From NCBI RefSeq assembly GCF_033845285.1, contig NZ_JAWXCX010000001.1, positions 2,991,495 to 3,055,494 on the forward strand: 64,000 nt of DNA, read 5' to 3'. Shown here one piece after another: positions 48,396-57,026 of the stretch. The position numbers and the translations under genes were made by a program. Each line of letters starts with the position of its first letter. Position 1 is the stretch's first letter. The notes beneath the pieces were generated by a model that ran no database searches, was not told the DNA's origin, and was given only the letters and a program-made list of their open reading frames with translations. The DNA comes from Marinococcus sp. PL1-022. GTDB lineage: Bacteria; Bacillota; Bacilli; Bacillales; Marinococcaceae.

Positions 48396-48854
48396 ATGAG
48401 CGTTTCATTAGACCAGGTAGATATGTCGATACTCGGGTATCTGCAGGCTAACGGCAAGGAGTCATACAGTGAAATTGCCCGCTGCCTGGGAGTGAGTGAG
48501 GGGACTGTCCGTTCAAGAATTAACAAAATGCTGCGGCATAGTGTTTTTGAATTTATCATACATACCAATCCGAACAAAATAGGGCTCGATGTGCAGACAA
48601 TTATCGGGCTGAGCACAAAGCTCGGAATGCAGGATGAAATTGCGAGTAAGCTCCAGCGTTTTTCTGAAGTAAGGTTTGTCGGTGCTTTCTCCGGTAATCA
48701 TGATTTAATTTTACAGGCTTATTTTAGAAATAACGAGGACTTAGTGAATTTTGTTAACAGAGATTTAGCACAGATTGACGGAATTTTGAACGCCGATGTG
48801 AATGTTGAATTAAAGCAGTATAAGGATTCATTTTCTTATTTAACTCCTGAATGA
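48396..48854 (+). CDS. Lrp/AsnC-family transcriptional regulator
   Basis: The N-terminal helix-turn-helix (about residues 8-55: DQVDMSILGYLQANGKESYSEIARCLGVSEGTVRSRINKM, given in outline) is Lrp-type. The remainder is an AsnC/RAM ligand-binding domain (GLSTKLGMQDEIASKLQRFSEVRFVGAFSG in pattern). It would bind DNA as an octamer-like assembly in response to an amino acid. ATG 48396 follows AAGGGA; the frame from 48321 is too long. It has 152 residues. Its target is unknown; opp lies less than 1 kb downstream, so it could control peptide uptake, which is inference only. Confidence 0.83.
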   Translation: MSVSLDQVDMSILGYLQANGKESYSEIARCLGVSEGTVRSRINKMLRHSVFEFIIHTNPNKIGLDVQTIIGLSTKLGMQDEIASKLQRFSEVRFVGAFSGNHDLILQAYFRNNEDLVNFVNRDLAQIDGILNADVNVELKQYKDSFSYLTPE

Positions 48855-48906
48855 AAATAAACATTAAAGGTGGTGGTACCACGGGCGCAGATGAATCTGG
48901 AACAGT

Positions 48907-49278
48907 TTAATTAGCTGCGTAGTATACAGCAAGCAGTAAAAGATCCAGAACTATCAGCGATACGGTTTGAAAGAAAAGCACACGGAAAAAAGAAGTCTGG
49001 ATGACCTCAGAAGGCGCAAGCCGTTGTTCCCAGCCTTGATTTGAAGGTCTGGAGGGGGCGAGCCGGTGAGCCACTTTCCGAAAGCTGTGGGTAATGGCAT
49101 CAAAAAACCCTCCGCGCATTACAAACGCTGCAATGAAAATGATTAAATAAAACAGACCTACATAAAACACATAATTGATCATATTCAGCAGTCCAAAGGC
49201 CGGAGAAAAAATGAATAACAGCAGACCGGCGGCTATTAAATTAGCGGCAAATACGAAAAGATTCAGCTTCCAATGCAT
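48907..49278 (-). CDS. DUF3899 membrane protein
   Basis: This 123-residue protein has three hydrophobic helices: LFVFAANLIAAGLLLFIF (about residues 6-23), INYVFYVGLFYLIIFIAAFV and FFQTVSLIVLDLLLLAVYY near the end. Between the second and third is a basic loop (HSFRKVAHRLAPSR). This matches the DUF3899 family, which has no known function. ATG 49276-49278 follows AGAAGGAG. It is the only minus-strand gene on the right arm in this window. It lies between the Lrp-type gene and oppA. Confidence 0.78.
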   Translation of the reverse strand: MHWKLNLFVFAANLIAAGLLLFIFSPAFGLLNMINYVFYVGLFYLIIFIAAFVMRGGFFDAITHSFRKVAHRLAPSRPSNQGWEQRLAPSEVIQTSFFRVLFFQTVSLIVLDLLLLAVYYAAN

Positions 49279-49549
49279 AGACGGTACTCCTTCTGGAATT
49301 TTATAACGCCCATTATTATAGCACAACTGCTGCCTGCCGCTGAACGAAACATTTCATTTACGAATAATTGCCCTGTGGGCAAAAACATTAATGCTTTTCG
49401 TATAGACAAAGCGGATAAATTTTCATTTTCGCAAAAAATTAAAAAATTAATGAAAATATTCGCAACATCTTGTATACTTTGTAAATACAGAGAAAACAGA
49501 AATTTTACACAATAAGAACATAAAAGTTTTGGGGAGGTCAACATATCTT

Positions 49550-51241
49550 ATGAAAAAAACAAAAATGACAGTATTAGCTTCTGCATTAATCTCGAGTACA
49601 GTACTTGCAGCGTGTTCCGGCGGCGGGGGCGGAGAATCCGGCGGAGACGGCGGTGGTGACGGAGGCGGCGAAGGCCAGGCAAGCGGTGATCAGGTAGTCA
49701 ACCTGGCGCAGTCGGGTGATATTCCTTCCATGGATCCATCTCTTACTACAGATGAGTTTGGAATACAGTGGACTGGAGAAACTTATGAAGGCCTGTACCG
49801 CCTTGGCGAAAATGCGGAAATTACTGATGGTGTTGCTACGGGGGAACCAGAGATTAGTGAAGACGGTACAACATGGACGTTTAACCTTCGGGAAGACTCC
49901 ACCTGGACGAACGGAGACCCTGTAACAGCCGAAGATTTCGTTTATTCCTGGCAGCGTGCAGTAGACCCGGAAACAGCTTCCGAGTACGGACCTTATATGA
50001 TGGGCGGTGTTATTGAAAACGCTACTGCCATCAGTGAAGGTGAAATGGAGCCGAGTGAACTCGGGGTAGAGGCGGTAGACGAACATACGCTGGAAGTTTC
50101 TCTTGAAAAGCAGACTCCATATTTTGAATCCTTAACAACGTTCCCGACCTTCTATCCATTGAATGAGGAATTTGTTGAAGAGCAGGGCGATGATTATGCG
50201 CTCAATCCTGACAACATGCTCACAAACGGACCATTTACGATGGAAGAGTGGAACACTGGAGACAGCATGAAATATGTAAAAAATGAAGATTACTGGGATG
50301 CAGACACTGTGCAGCTGGAGGAAATTAACGTACAGGTCGTTAAAGAACCTTCCACAGGGACTAACCTGTATGAAACCGGGGAATTGGATCGAACTGGATT
50401 AACCGCAGAATTCGTGGATGAGTACAGCACGGATCAGGATTACCGGGCAGTAGAACAGCCAACCTCCTGGTACGTTAAAATGAACCAGGAAAATGAAATT
50501 CTTGCGAACGAAAATACACGTAAAGCCATCCAGATGGCTGTGAACAAAGAGGACTTAACAGAAACTATTCTCAATAATGGTTCAATGCCTCTGGGCGGCT
50601 TGATGCCGGGGGACTTCGTCTTCAGCCCTGAAGGAGAAGAGGACTTCCGCGAAGTAAATGGCAACCTCTCAGCAACTGATAAAGAGCAGGCCCAGGAGCT
50701 TTGGCAGCAGGGTCTCGAAGAAATTGGCGCCGATAGCGCAGAGCTAGGTTACCTTACAGGTGATACTGAATCAGCTCAAAATATGAGTGCATATATTAAA
50801 GAGCAGCTGGAAAACACTCTGGACGGATTGACTGTAAATGTGCAGCAGGTACCGTTCCAGGAGCGTCTCGATCGCGACACAAATATGGAATATGACCTGT
50901 TGATGTCCGGTTGGGGACCTGACTATGTGGATCCAAACACATTCATGAACCTGTTTGTCACAGACAGCGGCAACAACCATACTGGGTATTCCAGTGAAGA
51001 GTACGATTCCCTGATCGAAGAAGCAAACAACGAATTGGCTGATCAGCCGCAGGAGCGTTGGGACAACTTCCTGGAAGCAGAAAAGCTTCTAATTGAGGAA
51101 GACGCAGTAATTGCTCCAATGTACCAGGAGGCTCAGGCGTATCTCTGGAATCCGGCACTCCAGGGTGTTGTCGTAAACTCCGCTGGTCCTGATTTTGAAT
51201 ACAAATGGGCCTACATGAACGAAGACGCCACAGAGGAATAA
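49550..51241 (+). CDS. oppA: oligopeptide ABC transporter substrate-binding lipoprotein OppA
   Basis: OppA captures oligopeptides outside the cell for the OppBCDF importer. A lipoprotein signal peptide (MKKTKMTVLASALISSTVLA) ends in the lipobox LAAC. A Gly/Ser/Asp/Glu linker (about residues 25-50) anchors the large SBP_bac_5 domain, whose hallmark segment is RDQVVNLAQSG...PSMDPSL with DSTWTNGDPVTAEDFVYSWQR. The mature protein is very acidic. It has 563 residues. ATG 49550 follows GGGGAGGTC. A TATACT at 49473-49478 is the likely -10. It is the first gene of oppABCDF. Confidence 0.95.
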   Translation: MKKTKMTVLASALISSTVLAACSGGGGGESGGDGGGDGGGEGQASGDQVVNLAQSGDIPSMDPSLTTDEFGIQWTGETYEGLYRLGENAEITDGVATGEPEISEDGTTWTFNLREDSTWTNGDPVTAEDFVYSWQRAVDPETASEYGPYMMGGVIENATAISEGEMEPSELGVEAVDEHTLEVSLEKQTPYFESLTTFPTFYPLNEEFVEEQGDDYALNPDNMLTNGPFTMEEWNTGDSMKYVKNEDYWDADTVQLEEINVQVVKEPSTGTNLYETGELDRTGLTAEFVDEYSTDQDYRAVEQPTSWYVKMNQENEILANENTRKAIQMAVNKEDLTETILNNGSMPLGGLMPGDFVFSPEGEEDFREVNGNLSATDKEQAQELWQQGLEEIGADSAELGYLTGDTESAQNMSAYIKEQLENTLDGLTVNVQQVPFQERLDRDTNMEYDLLMSGWGPDYVDPNTFMNLFVTDSGNNHTGYSSEEYDSLIEEANNELADQPQERWDNFLEAEKLLIEEDAVIAPMYQEAQAYLWNPALQGVVVNSAGPDFEYKWAYMNEDATEE

Positions 51242-51271
51242 CAACTAAATAAAATAATATTTTCAGGGGGC

Positions 51272-51312
51272 AAGAGAGTATATCCATAATAATTGGCTTA
51301 TACTCTCTTTTC
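51272..51312 (+). terminator. intercistronic hairpin between oppA and oppB
   Basis: AAGAGAGTATA pairs with TATACTCTCTT across about 18 bases and is followed by TTCCC. Such partial terminators after binding-protein genes usually keep the binding protein in excess over the permease. Confidence 0.7.
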
Positions 51313-51381
51313 CCTTGTATCTAAATCTAAAAGGTTCAAACCATGAATAAACATCGCGACATTTACAAGGAGGAAATATGT

Positions 51382-52308
51382 ATGGCACGTTATATTGCCA
51401 CTAGAATCGTATACATGGCGATTACCTTATTTATTATCGCCAGTGTTACGTTCTTTTTAATGAAATTGATGCCCGGCACGCCGTTAAGCTCGGCAGACCG
51501 GCTGTCGGAATCCCAGCAGCAGATTGTGCTGGAGCAGTACGGATTGGATAAACCAGTGCCGCTTCAATATGTAGACTATATGCTGGGACTTGTGCAGGGA
51601 AACTTAGGTATCTCCTTTCAATTTGACAACCGGGAAGTAACCGATATCCTTGGAAATCGGATTGGCCCTTCTCTGCAGCTGGGCATTCAAGCGCTTTTCA
51701 TCGGTTCGATTTTAGGAGCTCTTTTAGGATTGGTCGCGGCTATTTTTCATAACGGTATTTTAGACTTTGGTTCCACCCTGCTCGCAGTTATTGGAACTTC
51801 GATCCCATCCTTTATTTTTGCAGGATTGCTTCAATACTTTTTAGGTGTGCAATGGCAGTTGTTCCCGGTCGCGACATGGGGAACGTTCGCCCATTCAATA
51901 ATGCCGACAATCGCGCTACTTATATTTCCAATGGCCATTTGTGCGAGATTTATGCGTACAGAAATGCTGGAGGTATTAAACAAAGACTACATCACTACAG
52001 CCAGAGCCAAAGGCGTCGGCTGGTCAGCAGTTATTTTCAAGCATGGACTGCGTAACGCCCTGATTCCTTTAATTACGATTTTAGGGCCGCTTGCAGTGAG
52101 TCTTTTAACAGGAACTCTCGTTATCGAGCAGATTTTTGCGGTGCCGGGGATCGGGGAACAGTTTGTTACGGCTGTAACGACAAACGATTACCCAATGATT
52201 ATGGGCACGACGCTGTTTTTTAGTTTCTTATTTGTTTTGATTATTTTAATCATCGATATTCTTTACGGTATCATTGATCCGAGAATCCGCCTGGATGGAG
52301 GGAAGTAA
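51382..52308 (+). CDS. oppB: oligopeptide ABC transporter permease OppB
   Basis: OppB is one of two membrane subunits of the importer. Six membrane helices start with the typical RIVYMAITLFIIASVTFFLMKLMPG. The binding-protein-dependent permease motif (EAA loop) reads EVLNKDYITTARAKGVGWSAVIFKHGLRNALIP in pattern. ATG 51382 follows AAGGAGG by 8 bases; the frame from 51343 begins before the ribosome-binding site. It has 308 residues. Confidence 0.95.
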   Translation: MARYIATRIVYMAITLFIIASVTFFLMKLMPGTPLSSADRLSESQQQIVLEQYGLDKPVPLQYVDYMLGLVQGNLGISFQFDNREVTDILGNRIGPSLQLGIQALFIGSILGALLGLVAAIFHNGILDFGSTLLAVIGTSIPSFIFAGLLQYFLGVQWQLFPVATWGTFAHSIMPTIALLIFPMAICARFMRTEMLEVLNKDYITTARAKGVGWSAVIFKHGLRNALIPLITILGPLAVSLLTGTLVIEQIFAVPGIGEQFVTAVTTNDYPMIMGTTLFFSFLFVLIILIIDILYGIIDPRIRLDGGK

Positions 52309-52313
52309 AAGTT

Positions 52314-53471
52314 ATGCAGCACGAAAATGATAAAGAAAAAAAATACGACAAAGAACTATTCTCTCCAGCTGATGTACGGGAAGATGATATGGAGCAAATT
52401 AACCGTCCAAGCCGGACTTTCTGGCAGGATGCTTTCCGGGCGCTGCGTAAAAACGTAGCGGCGATGATTTCTTTAATAGCATTATTACTCATCGTATTTT
52501 TTGCTATCTTCGGTCCAATGATGAATGAATACACCCCGAGAGAACAGGATTTGTCACGGTCGAATTTACCTCCAAAGGTTCCTGTGCTTGAAAATATCGG
52601 CTGGTTGGGCATGGACGGCCAGGAAACATATGTTTTTGAAAATATTACAGCGGAGCAGGCTCAAACAAATGCCGAGAGCCGTTTTGGCAATGAAGATTAT
52701 GTTCAATACGAAACATTAAGCGAAGGCGATGGCTCTGTAGGCTCTGCTCAGGTGCAGGTTAGTGTGGACAGCTATGCGGCAGCCGGAGTAGAAGAAAATA
52801 ATTTTTGGTTCGGAACGGACCGGTTGGGAAGAGACCAGTGGACAAGGACGTGGGACGGTACAAGAGTTTCCTTGTTCATTGCTCTCATCGCGACGCTGCT
52901 TGACTTGTTTATAGGTGTTGCCTACGGCGGTATTTCCGGGTTCTTTGGCGGAAAGACAGATAACATTCTGCAAAGAATACTCGAAGTTCTTTCCGGGATA
53001 CCGAATTTGGTTATTTTAATTCTGATGATTGTCGTCCTGGATCCAGGTATTCTCTCTATATCGCTTGCGATTGCGATTACCGGGTGGATTGGCATGTCAC
53101 GTATCGTCCGGGGCGAAATCTTAAAGCTGAAAAACGAAGAATTTGTGCTGGCCTCGCAGACGCTTGGGCTGTCAAATTCGAAAGTAATTACCAAGCACCT
53201 TGTGCCGAACACTATGGGCTTAATCATTATCAACACAATGTTTACAATTCCAAACGCGATTTTCTTTGAAGCTTTTCTGAGCTTTATCGGCCTGGGGCTG
53301 CAGCCTCCAAATGCCTCGCTCGGGGTGTTGATTGATAACGGCTTTGACGCCCTGCAGACGACGCCGCACGTATTAATATTCCCGGCCGTTGTGCTGTCGG
53401 TGTTAATGATTGCCTTTAACATTCTGGCTGACGGTATGCGTGATGCGTTTGATCCGAAGATGCGCGATTAG
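52314..53471 (+). CDS. oppC: oligopeptide ABC transporter permease OppC
   Basis: OppC is the second membrane subunit. An N-terminal cytoplasmic stretch (about 45 residues) leads to the first helix (AMISLIALLLIVFFAIFGPMM). A longer than usual extracellular loop of about 110 residues precedes FWFGTDRLGRDQWTRTWDGTRVS, the family signature. The EAA loop is LKNEEFVLASQTLGLSNSKVITKHLVPN. At 385 residues it is about 80 longer than enteric OppC because of the acidic loop. It starts 5 bases after oppB. Confidence 0.94.
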   Translation: MQHENDKEKKYDKELFSPADVREDDMEQINRPSRTFWQDAFRALRKNVAAMISLIALLLIVFFAIFGPMMNEYTPREQDLSRSNLPPKVPVLENIGWLGMDGQETYVFENITAEQAQTNAESRFGNEDYVQYETLSEGDGSVGSAQVQVSVDSYAAAGVEENNFWFGTDRLGRDQWTRTWDGTRVSLFIALIATLLDLFIGVAYGGISGFFGGKTDNILQRILEVLSGIPNLVILILMIVVLDPGILSISLAIAITGWIGMSRIVRGEILKLKNEEFVLASQTLGLSNSKVITKHLVPNTMGLIIINTMFTIPNAIFFEAFLSFIGLGLQPPNASLGVLIDNGFDALQTTPHVLIFPAVVLSVLMIAFNILADGMRDAFDPKMRD

Positions 53472-53489
53472 AATGTGGGAGGAACGAAC

Positions 53490-54542
53490 ATGAGTAATGA
53501 AACCATTTTAGACGTAAAAAATTTAAGTGTTTCCTTTAAAACACCGAACGGGGAAGTTCAGGCTGTAAGAGATGTCAGCTTTTCGGTCGGAAAAGGGGAG
53601 ACGCTGGCGATTGTAGGCGAATCCGGATCGGGCAAATCGGTAACGACAAAAGCGCTGATGGGCCTGCTCCCGGCACCGAAGGGGTATATTAAAAACGGCA
53701 ATATTCTATACGGGGATGAGGATTTTGCCAAGCTGAGCGATAAGCAGATGACCAAATACCGCGGCAAGGATTTTGCGATGATTTTCCAGGATCCAATGAC
53801 GTCCCTGAACCCGACGATGAAGGTGGGAACGCAGGTGATGGAAGGGCTGCGGATGCACCGCGGCATGAACAAAGAGGAAGCGAAAACAGAAGCGGTACGG
53901 CTTTTGGAGCTGGTCCGGATACCGGACGCGAAGGCGAGAATGAATCAGTACCCGCACCAGTTTTCCGGCGGTATGCGTCAGCGGGTGGTAATTGCTATTG
54001 CGCTTGCCTGCGATCCGAAGGTGTTGATCGCAGACGAGCCGACAACAGCGCTTGACGTAACGATTCAGGCGCAGATTCTGGATATTATGAAAGACATCCA
54101 GGAAGAGTTCGAAACCTCGATCATTTTCATTACGCACGATCTGGGTGTTGTTGCTAACGTAGCGGACCGTGTGGCGGTCATGTACGCCGGTAAAATTGTA
54201 GAAATCGGCTCTGTCGATGAGCTTTTTTATAACCCCAAGCACCCTTACACCTGGGGGCTTCTCGGCTCTATGCCGACGGTGGATCAGCGCGAGGAGGAAT
54301 TGTTTGCCATCCCGGGAACGCCTCCGGATCTGCTTCACCCGCCAAAGGGAGACGCCTTTGCTCCGAGGAACCGGTACGCGTTGAAAATTGATTACGAAGA
54401 GCAGCCACCGATGTTTCAGGTTTCAGAGACGCATTACGCGGCCACATGGCTGCTGCACGAAAACTCACCGGACGTACAACCACCCGCCTCAGTACAGCAG
54501 CGCATTGACGAGATGGACGGGAAATGGGAGGCAGGACAGTAG
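53490..54542 (+). CDS. oppD: oligopeptide ABC transporter ATP-binding protein OppD
   Basis: OppD is one of two ATPase subunits. Walker A is [10 protein letters not shown], the Q-loop is in [14 protein letters not shown], the ABC signature is [12 protein letters not shown], and Walker B is [12 protein letters not shown] with the H-loop in FITHDLG. The oligopeptide C-terminal domain (about residues 235-330) follows. ATG 53490 follows GGGAGG. It has 350 residues and ends 2 bases before oppF. Confidence 0.96.
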   Translation: MSNETILDVKNLSVSFKTPNGEVQAVRDVSFSVGKGETLAIVGESGSGKSVTTKALMGLLPAPKGYIKNGNILYGDEDFAKLSDKQMTKYRGKDFAMIFQDPMTSLNPTMKVGTQVMEGLRMHRGMNKEEAKTEAVRLLELVRIPDAKARMNQYPHQFSGGMRQRVVIAIALACDPKVLIADEPTTALDVTIQAQILDIMKDIQEEFETSIIFITHDLGVVANVADRVAVMYAGKIVEIGSVDELFYNPKHPYTWGLLGSMPTVDQREEELFAIPGTPPDLLHPPKGDAFAPRNRYALKIDYEEQPPMFQVSETHYAATWLLHENSPDVQPPASVQQRIDEMDGKWEAGQ

Positions 54543-54544
54543 AT

Positions 54545-55477
54545 ATGAGCGATGAGAAATTACTGGAGATCAAAAATCTGAGTCAGCACTTTAAAACAGG
54601 CAGGAAGAGTGTCGTGCGGGCAGTAGATGGCTTGAATTTTGATATATACAAAGGGGAAACATTCGGACTTGTCGGGGAGTCGGGCTGCGGAAAGTCAACG
54701 ACCGGGCGCTCGATTATCCGCCTGTACGAAGCGACAAGCGGAGAGGTTCTGTTCAAGGGAGAAAACGTTCAGGGAAAAAAATCCAAGTCGGAGCTGAAAA
54801 AGTTTAACCGGCAGATGCAGATGATTTTCCAGGATCCATATTCCTCATTGAACCCGCGGATGAAGGTCATTGATATTATTGCGGAAGGCATTGATATTCA
54901 TGGACTCGCAAAGGATAAAGAAGAGCGTCGCCAGCGCGTGTATGAGCTTCTCGAGACAGTGGGGCTGAGCAGGGAACACGCGGAGCGCTATCCACACGAA
55001 TTCAGCGGGGGCCAGCGCCAGCGGATCGGCATCGCGCGCGCACTGGCTGTGAAGCCGGAATTTATTATAGCTGACGAGCCTATTTCGGCTCTCGATGTGT
55101 CAATTCAGGCACAGGTTGTCAACTTAATGAAAAAGCTTCAGCGGGAAGAGGATTTAACGTACTTGTTTATTGCCCACGATCTGTCCATGGTAAAATATAT
55201 CAGCGACCGCATCGGTGTCATGTACTTCGGACGGCTTGTAGAGCTTGCTTCGAGTGAAGAACTTTACAAAAATCCGCTGCACCCATATACAAAATCACTT
55301 CTATCCGCGATTCCACAGCCCGATCCGGTGCACGAACGCACAAGACGCCGGCTCGCTTATAACCCTGAGGATCATGACCAGAGTGAAGAGCCTGAATTCC
55401 GGGAAGTAACAAAGGATCACTACGTGCTGTGCACTAGTAAAGAATTTGAAGAAATGCAGCAGCAGGCACCCGTATAA
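54545..55477 (+). CDS. oppF: oligopeptide ABC transporter ATP-binding protein OppF
   Basis: OppF is the second ATPase subunit. Walker A is [12 protein letters not shown], the Q-loop is in [16 protein letters not shown], the signature is [15 protein letters not shown], and Walker B is [12 protein letters not shown]. The C-terminal extension has [18 protein letters not shown]. It has 310 residues. ATG 54545 follows GGAGGCAGG, within the end of oppD. It is the last gene of the operon; the 126 bases to tRNA-Ser include a short GGGACGG/CCCGTTCC-like stem. Confidence 0.96.
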   Translation: MSDEKLLEIKNLSQHFKTGRKSVVRAVDGLNFDIYKGETFGLVGESGCGKSTTGRSIIRLYEATSGEVLFKGENVQGKKSKSELKKFNRQMQMIFQDPYSSLNPRMKVIDIIAEGIDIHGLAKDKEERRQRVYELLETVGLSREHAERYPHEFSGGQRQRIGIARALAVKPEFIIADEPISALDVSIQAQVVNLMKKLQREEDLTYLFIAHDLSMVKYISDRIGVMYFGRLVELASSEELYKNPLHPYTKSLLSAIPQPDPVHERTRRRLAYNPEDHDQSEEPEFREVTKDHYVLCTSKEFEEMQQQAPV

Positions 55478-55603
55478 ATTATTTCTCCCCGTTCCGTAAG
55501 CCATAGAGGGACGGGGAAAATTTCTTGCTGTATGGGTTGATCAAAGGTTGGGCCTGTGCTATGATTATCGTTGTCAGTCACCAAGCTACATATTTTTCAG
55601 CAC

Positions 55604-55696
55604 GGAGGAGTACCCAAGTCTGGCTGAAGGGAGCGGTCTTGAAAACCGCCAGGGGCTTTGCGGCCCGCGGGGGTTCGAATCCCTCCTCCTCCGCCA
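55604..55696 (+). tRNA. trnS: tRNA-Ser (TGA)
   Basis: The 93-base class II tRNA has acceptor GGAGGAG/CTCCTCC, anticodon loop CTTGAAA (TGA), a long variable arm, T-loop GGTTCGAATCC and an encoded CCA. It sits between opp and tadA; in B. subtilis a tRNA-Ser also follows serS. Confidence 0.97.
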
Positions 55697-55712
55697 TTAA
55701 TTTACCAGTGAG

Positions 55713-55738
55713 AACTGCCCCAGACGGCAGTTTTTTTT
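55713..55738 (+). terminator. terminator of tRNA-Ser
   Basis: AACTGCC pairs with GGCAGTT, followed by TTTTTT. It lies 16 bases after the tRNA. Confidence 0.93.
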
Positions 55739-55740
55739 AA

Positions 55741-56265
<525 letters not shown>

Positions 56266-56351
56266 CTTTACAGTCGTTTAATTCTATTTGGAATATAGAA
56301 GCAGGTCATGCTATATTTAACAAAATTATTGAATAAACAGGGGGTTTTCCA

Positions 56352-56522
56352 GTGCGTTCAAATCAATTTACCGTGGAAACGGCGCAGAAGCTATCTGAAA
56401 AGCTGAATGTCCCGGCTGAGCAAATCATGCATACACCGCCTCATCTGATTAAAGAAAAAATTGCCGAGTGGGAAGAAAAAGAAGTCGGTAAAGGTCCATA
56501 TAAATCTATGTCTGCTGATTGA
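56352..56522 (+). CDS. YycC-like small protein
   Basis: GTG 56352 lies 7 bases after AGGGGG and opens a 56-residue frame ending at TGA 56520-56522. The sequence QFTVETAQKLSEKLNVPAEQ followed by IMHTPPHLIKEKIAE resembles the YycC family (Pfam YycC-like) of small Bacillus proteins of unknown function. It is helical and charged, with no membrane segment. It is a single gene between tadA and the SRP RNA. The family call is by eye from memory. Confidence 0.68.
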   Translation: MRSNQFTVETAQKLSEKLNVPAEQIMHTPPHLIKEKIAEWEEKEVGKGPYKSMSAD

Positions 56523-56605
56523 ACCTCACCGGTTGCATAATGCTGAAAAAATAGATATACTTATTAATGCGCTTCGATAAGAAGTGCCTAAATAGAGTGA
56601 ATCCA

Positions 56606-56877
56606 TTTGCCGTGCTAAGTGGGGAGGTAGCGGTGCCCTGTACTTGCAATCCGCTATAGCAAGACCGAATCCCTTTCCGAGGCTTTATTTTTGTAGGGTC
56701 TGCCCTGCGTAAGTGGTGTTGACGTCCAGGTTCTGCGCAACGGAAACCCGCGAACCCTGTCAGGTCCGGAAGGAAGCAGCAGTAAGCGGACTCTTCCGTG
56801 TGCCGCAGAGCTGCCTGGACCGAGCAAACTGCGCAGGTAACGCTTATGAAAATATTGTCGAAGAAAGGTGCACGGCT
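56606..56877 (+). ncRNA. scr: signal recognition particle RNA, large Bacillus type
   Basis: The SRP54-binding hairpin GTCAGGTCCGGAAGGAAGC followed by AGC (near 56759-56780) and the Alu-domain region GTGGTGTTGACG are clear. The ends GCCGTGC (56609-56615) and GCACGGC (56870-56876) pair to close the molecule. The length of about 270 matches the large B. subtilis scRNA, including the Alu domain absent from enteric 4.5S RNA. Exact ends are set by base pairing and may be off by a few bases. Confidence 0.93.
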
Positions 56878-56894
56878 CTATAAACATATCAGTT

Positions 56895-56928
56895 AAACGA
56901 TTCCGTCTCAGGGGTCGTTTTATTTTTA
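56895..56928 (+). terminator. terminator of the SRP RNA
   Basis: AAACGATTCC pairs with GGGGTCGTTT (two G-U pairs) around GTCTCA, followed by TATTTTTA. Confidence 0.82.
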
Positions 56929-57026
56929 TATTTGCATGCCTCCTCAGGTTGTTTGAGTTTTGAAAATACCTTTATAAATAGGTATAATGAATAGAGGAAG
57001 AAACGGAAAAGAAGGGGGGAATATGG

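Noticed and set aside
54301-54330. CCATCCCGGGAACG in oppD as a third Noc site
   Set aside because: Only the central eight bases match the palindrome; both outer arms differ.
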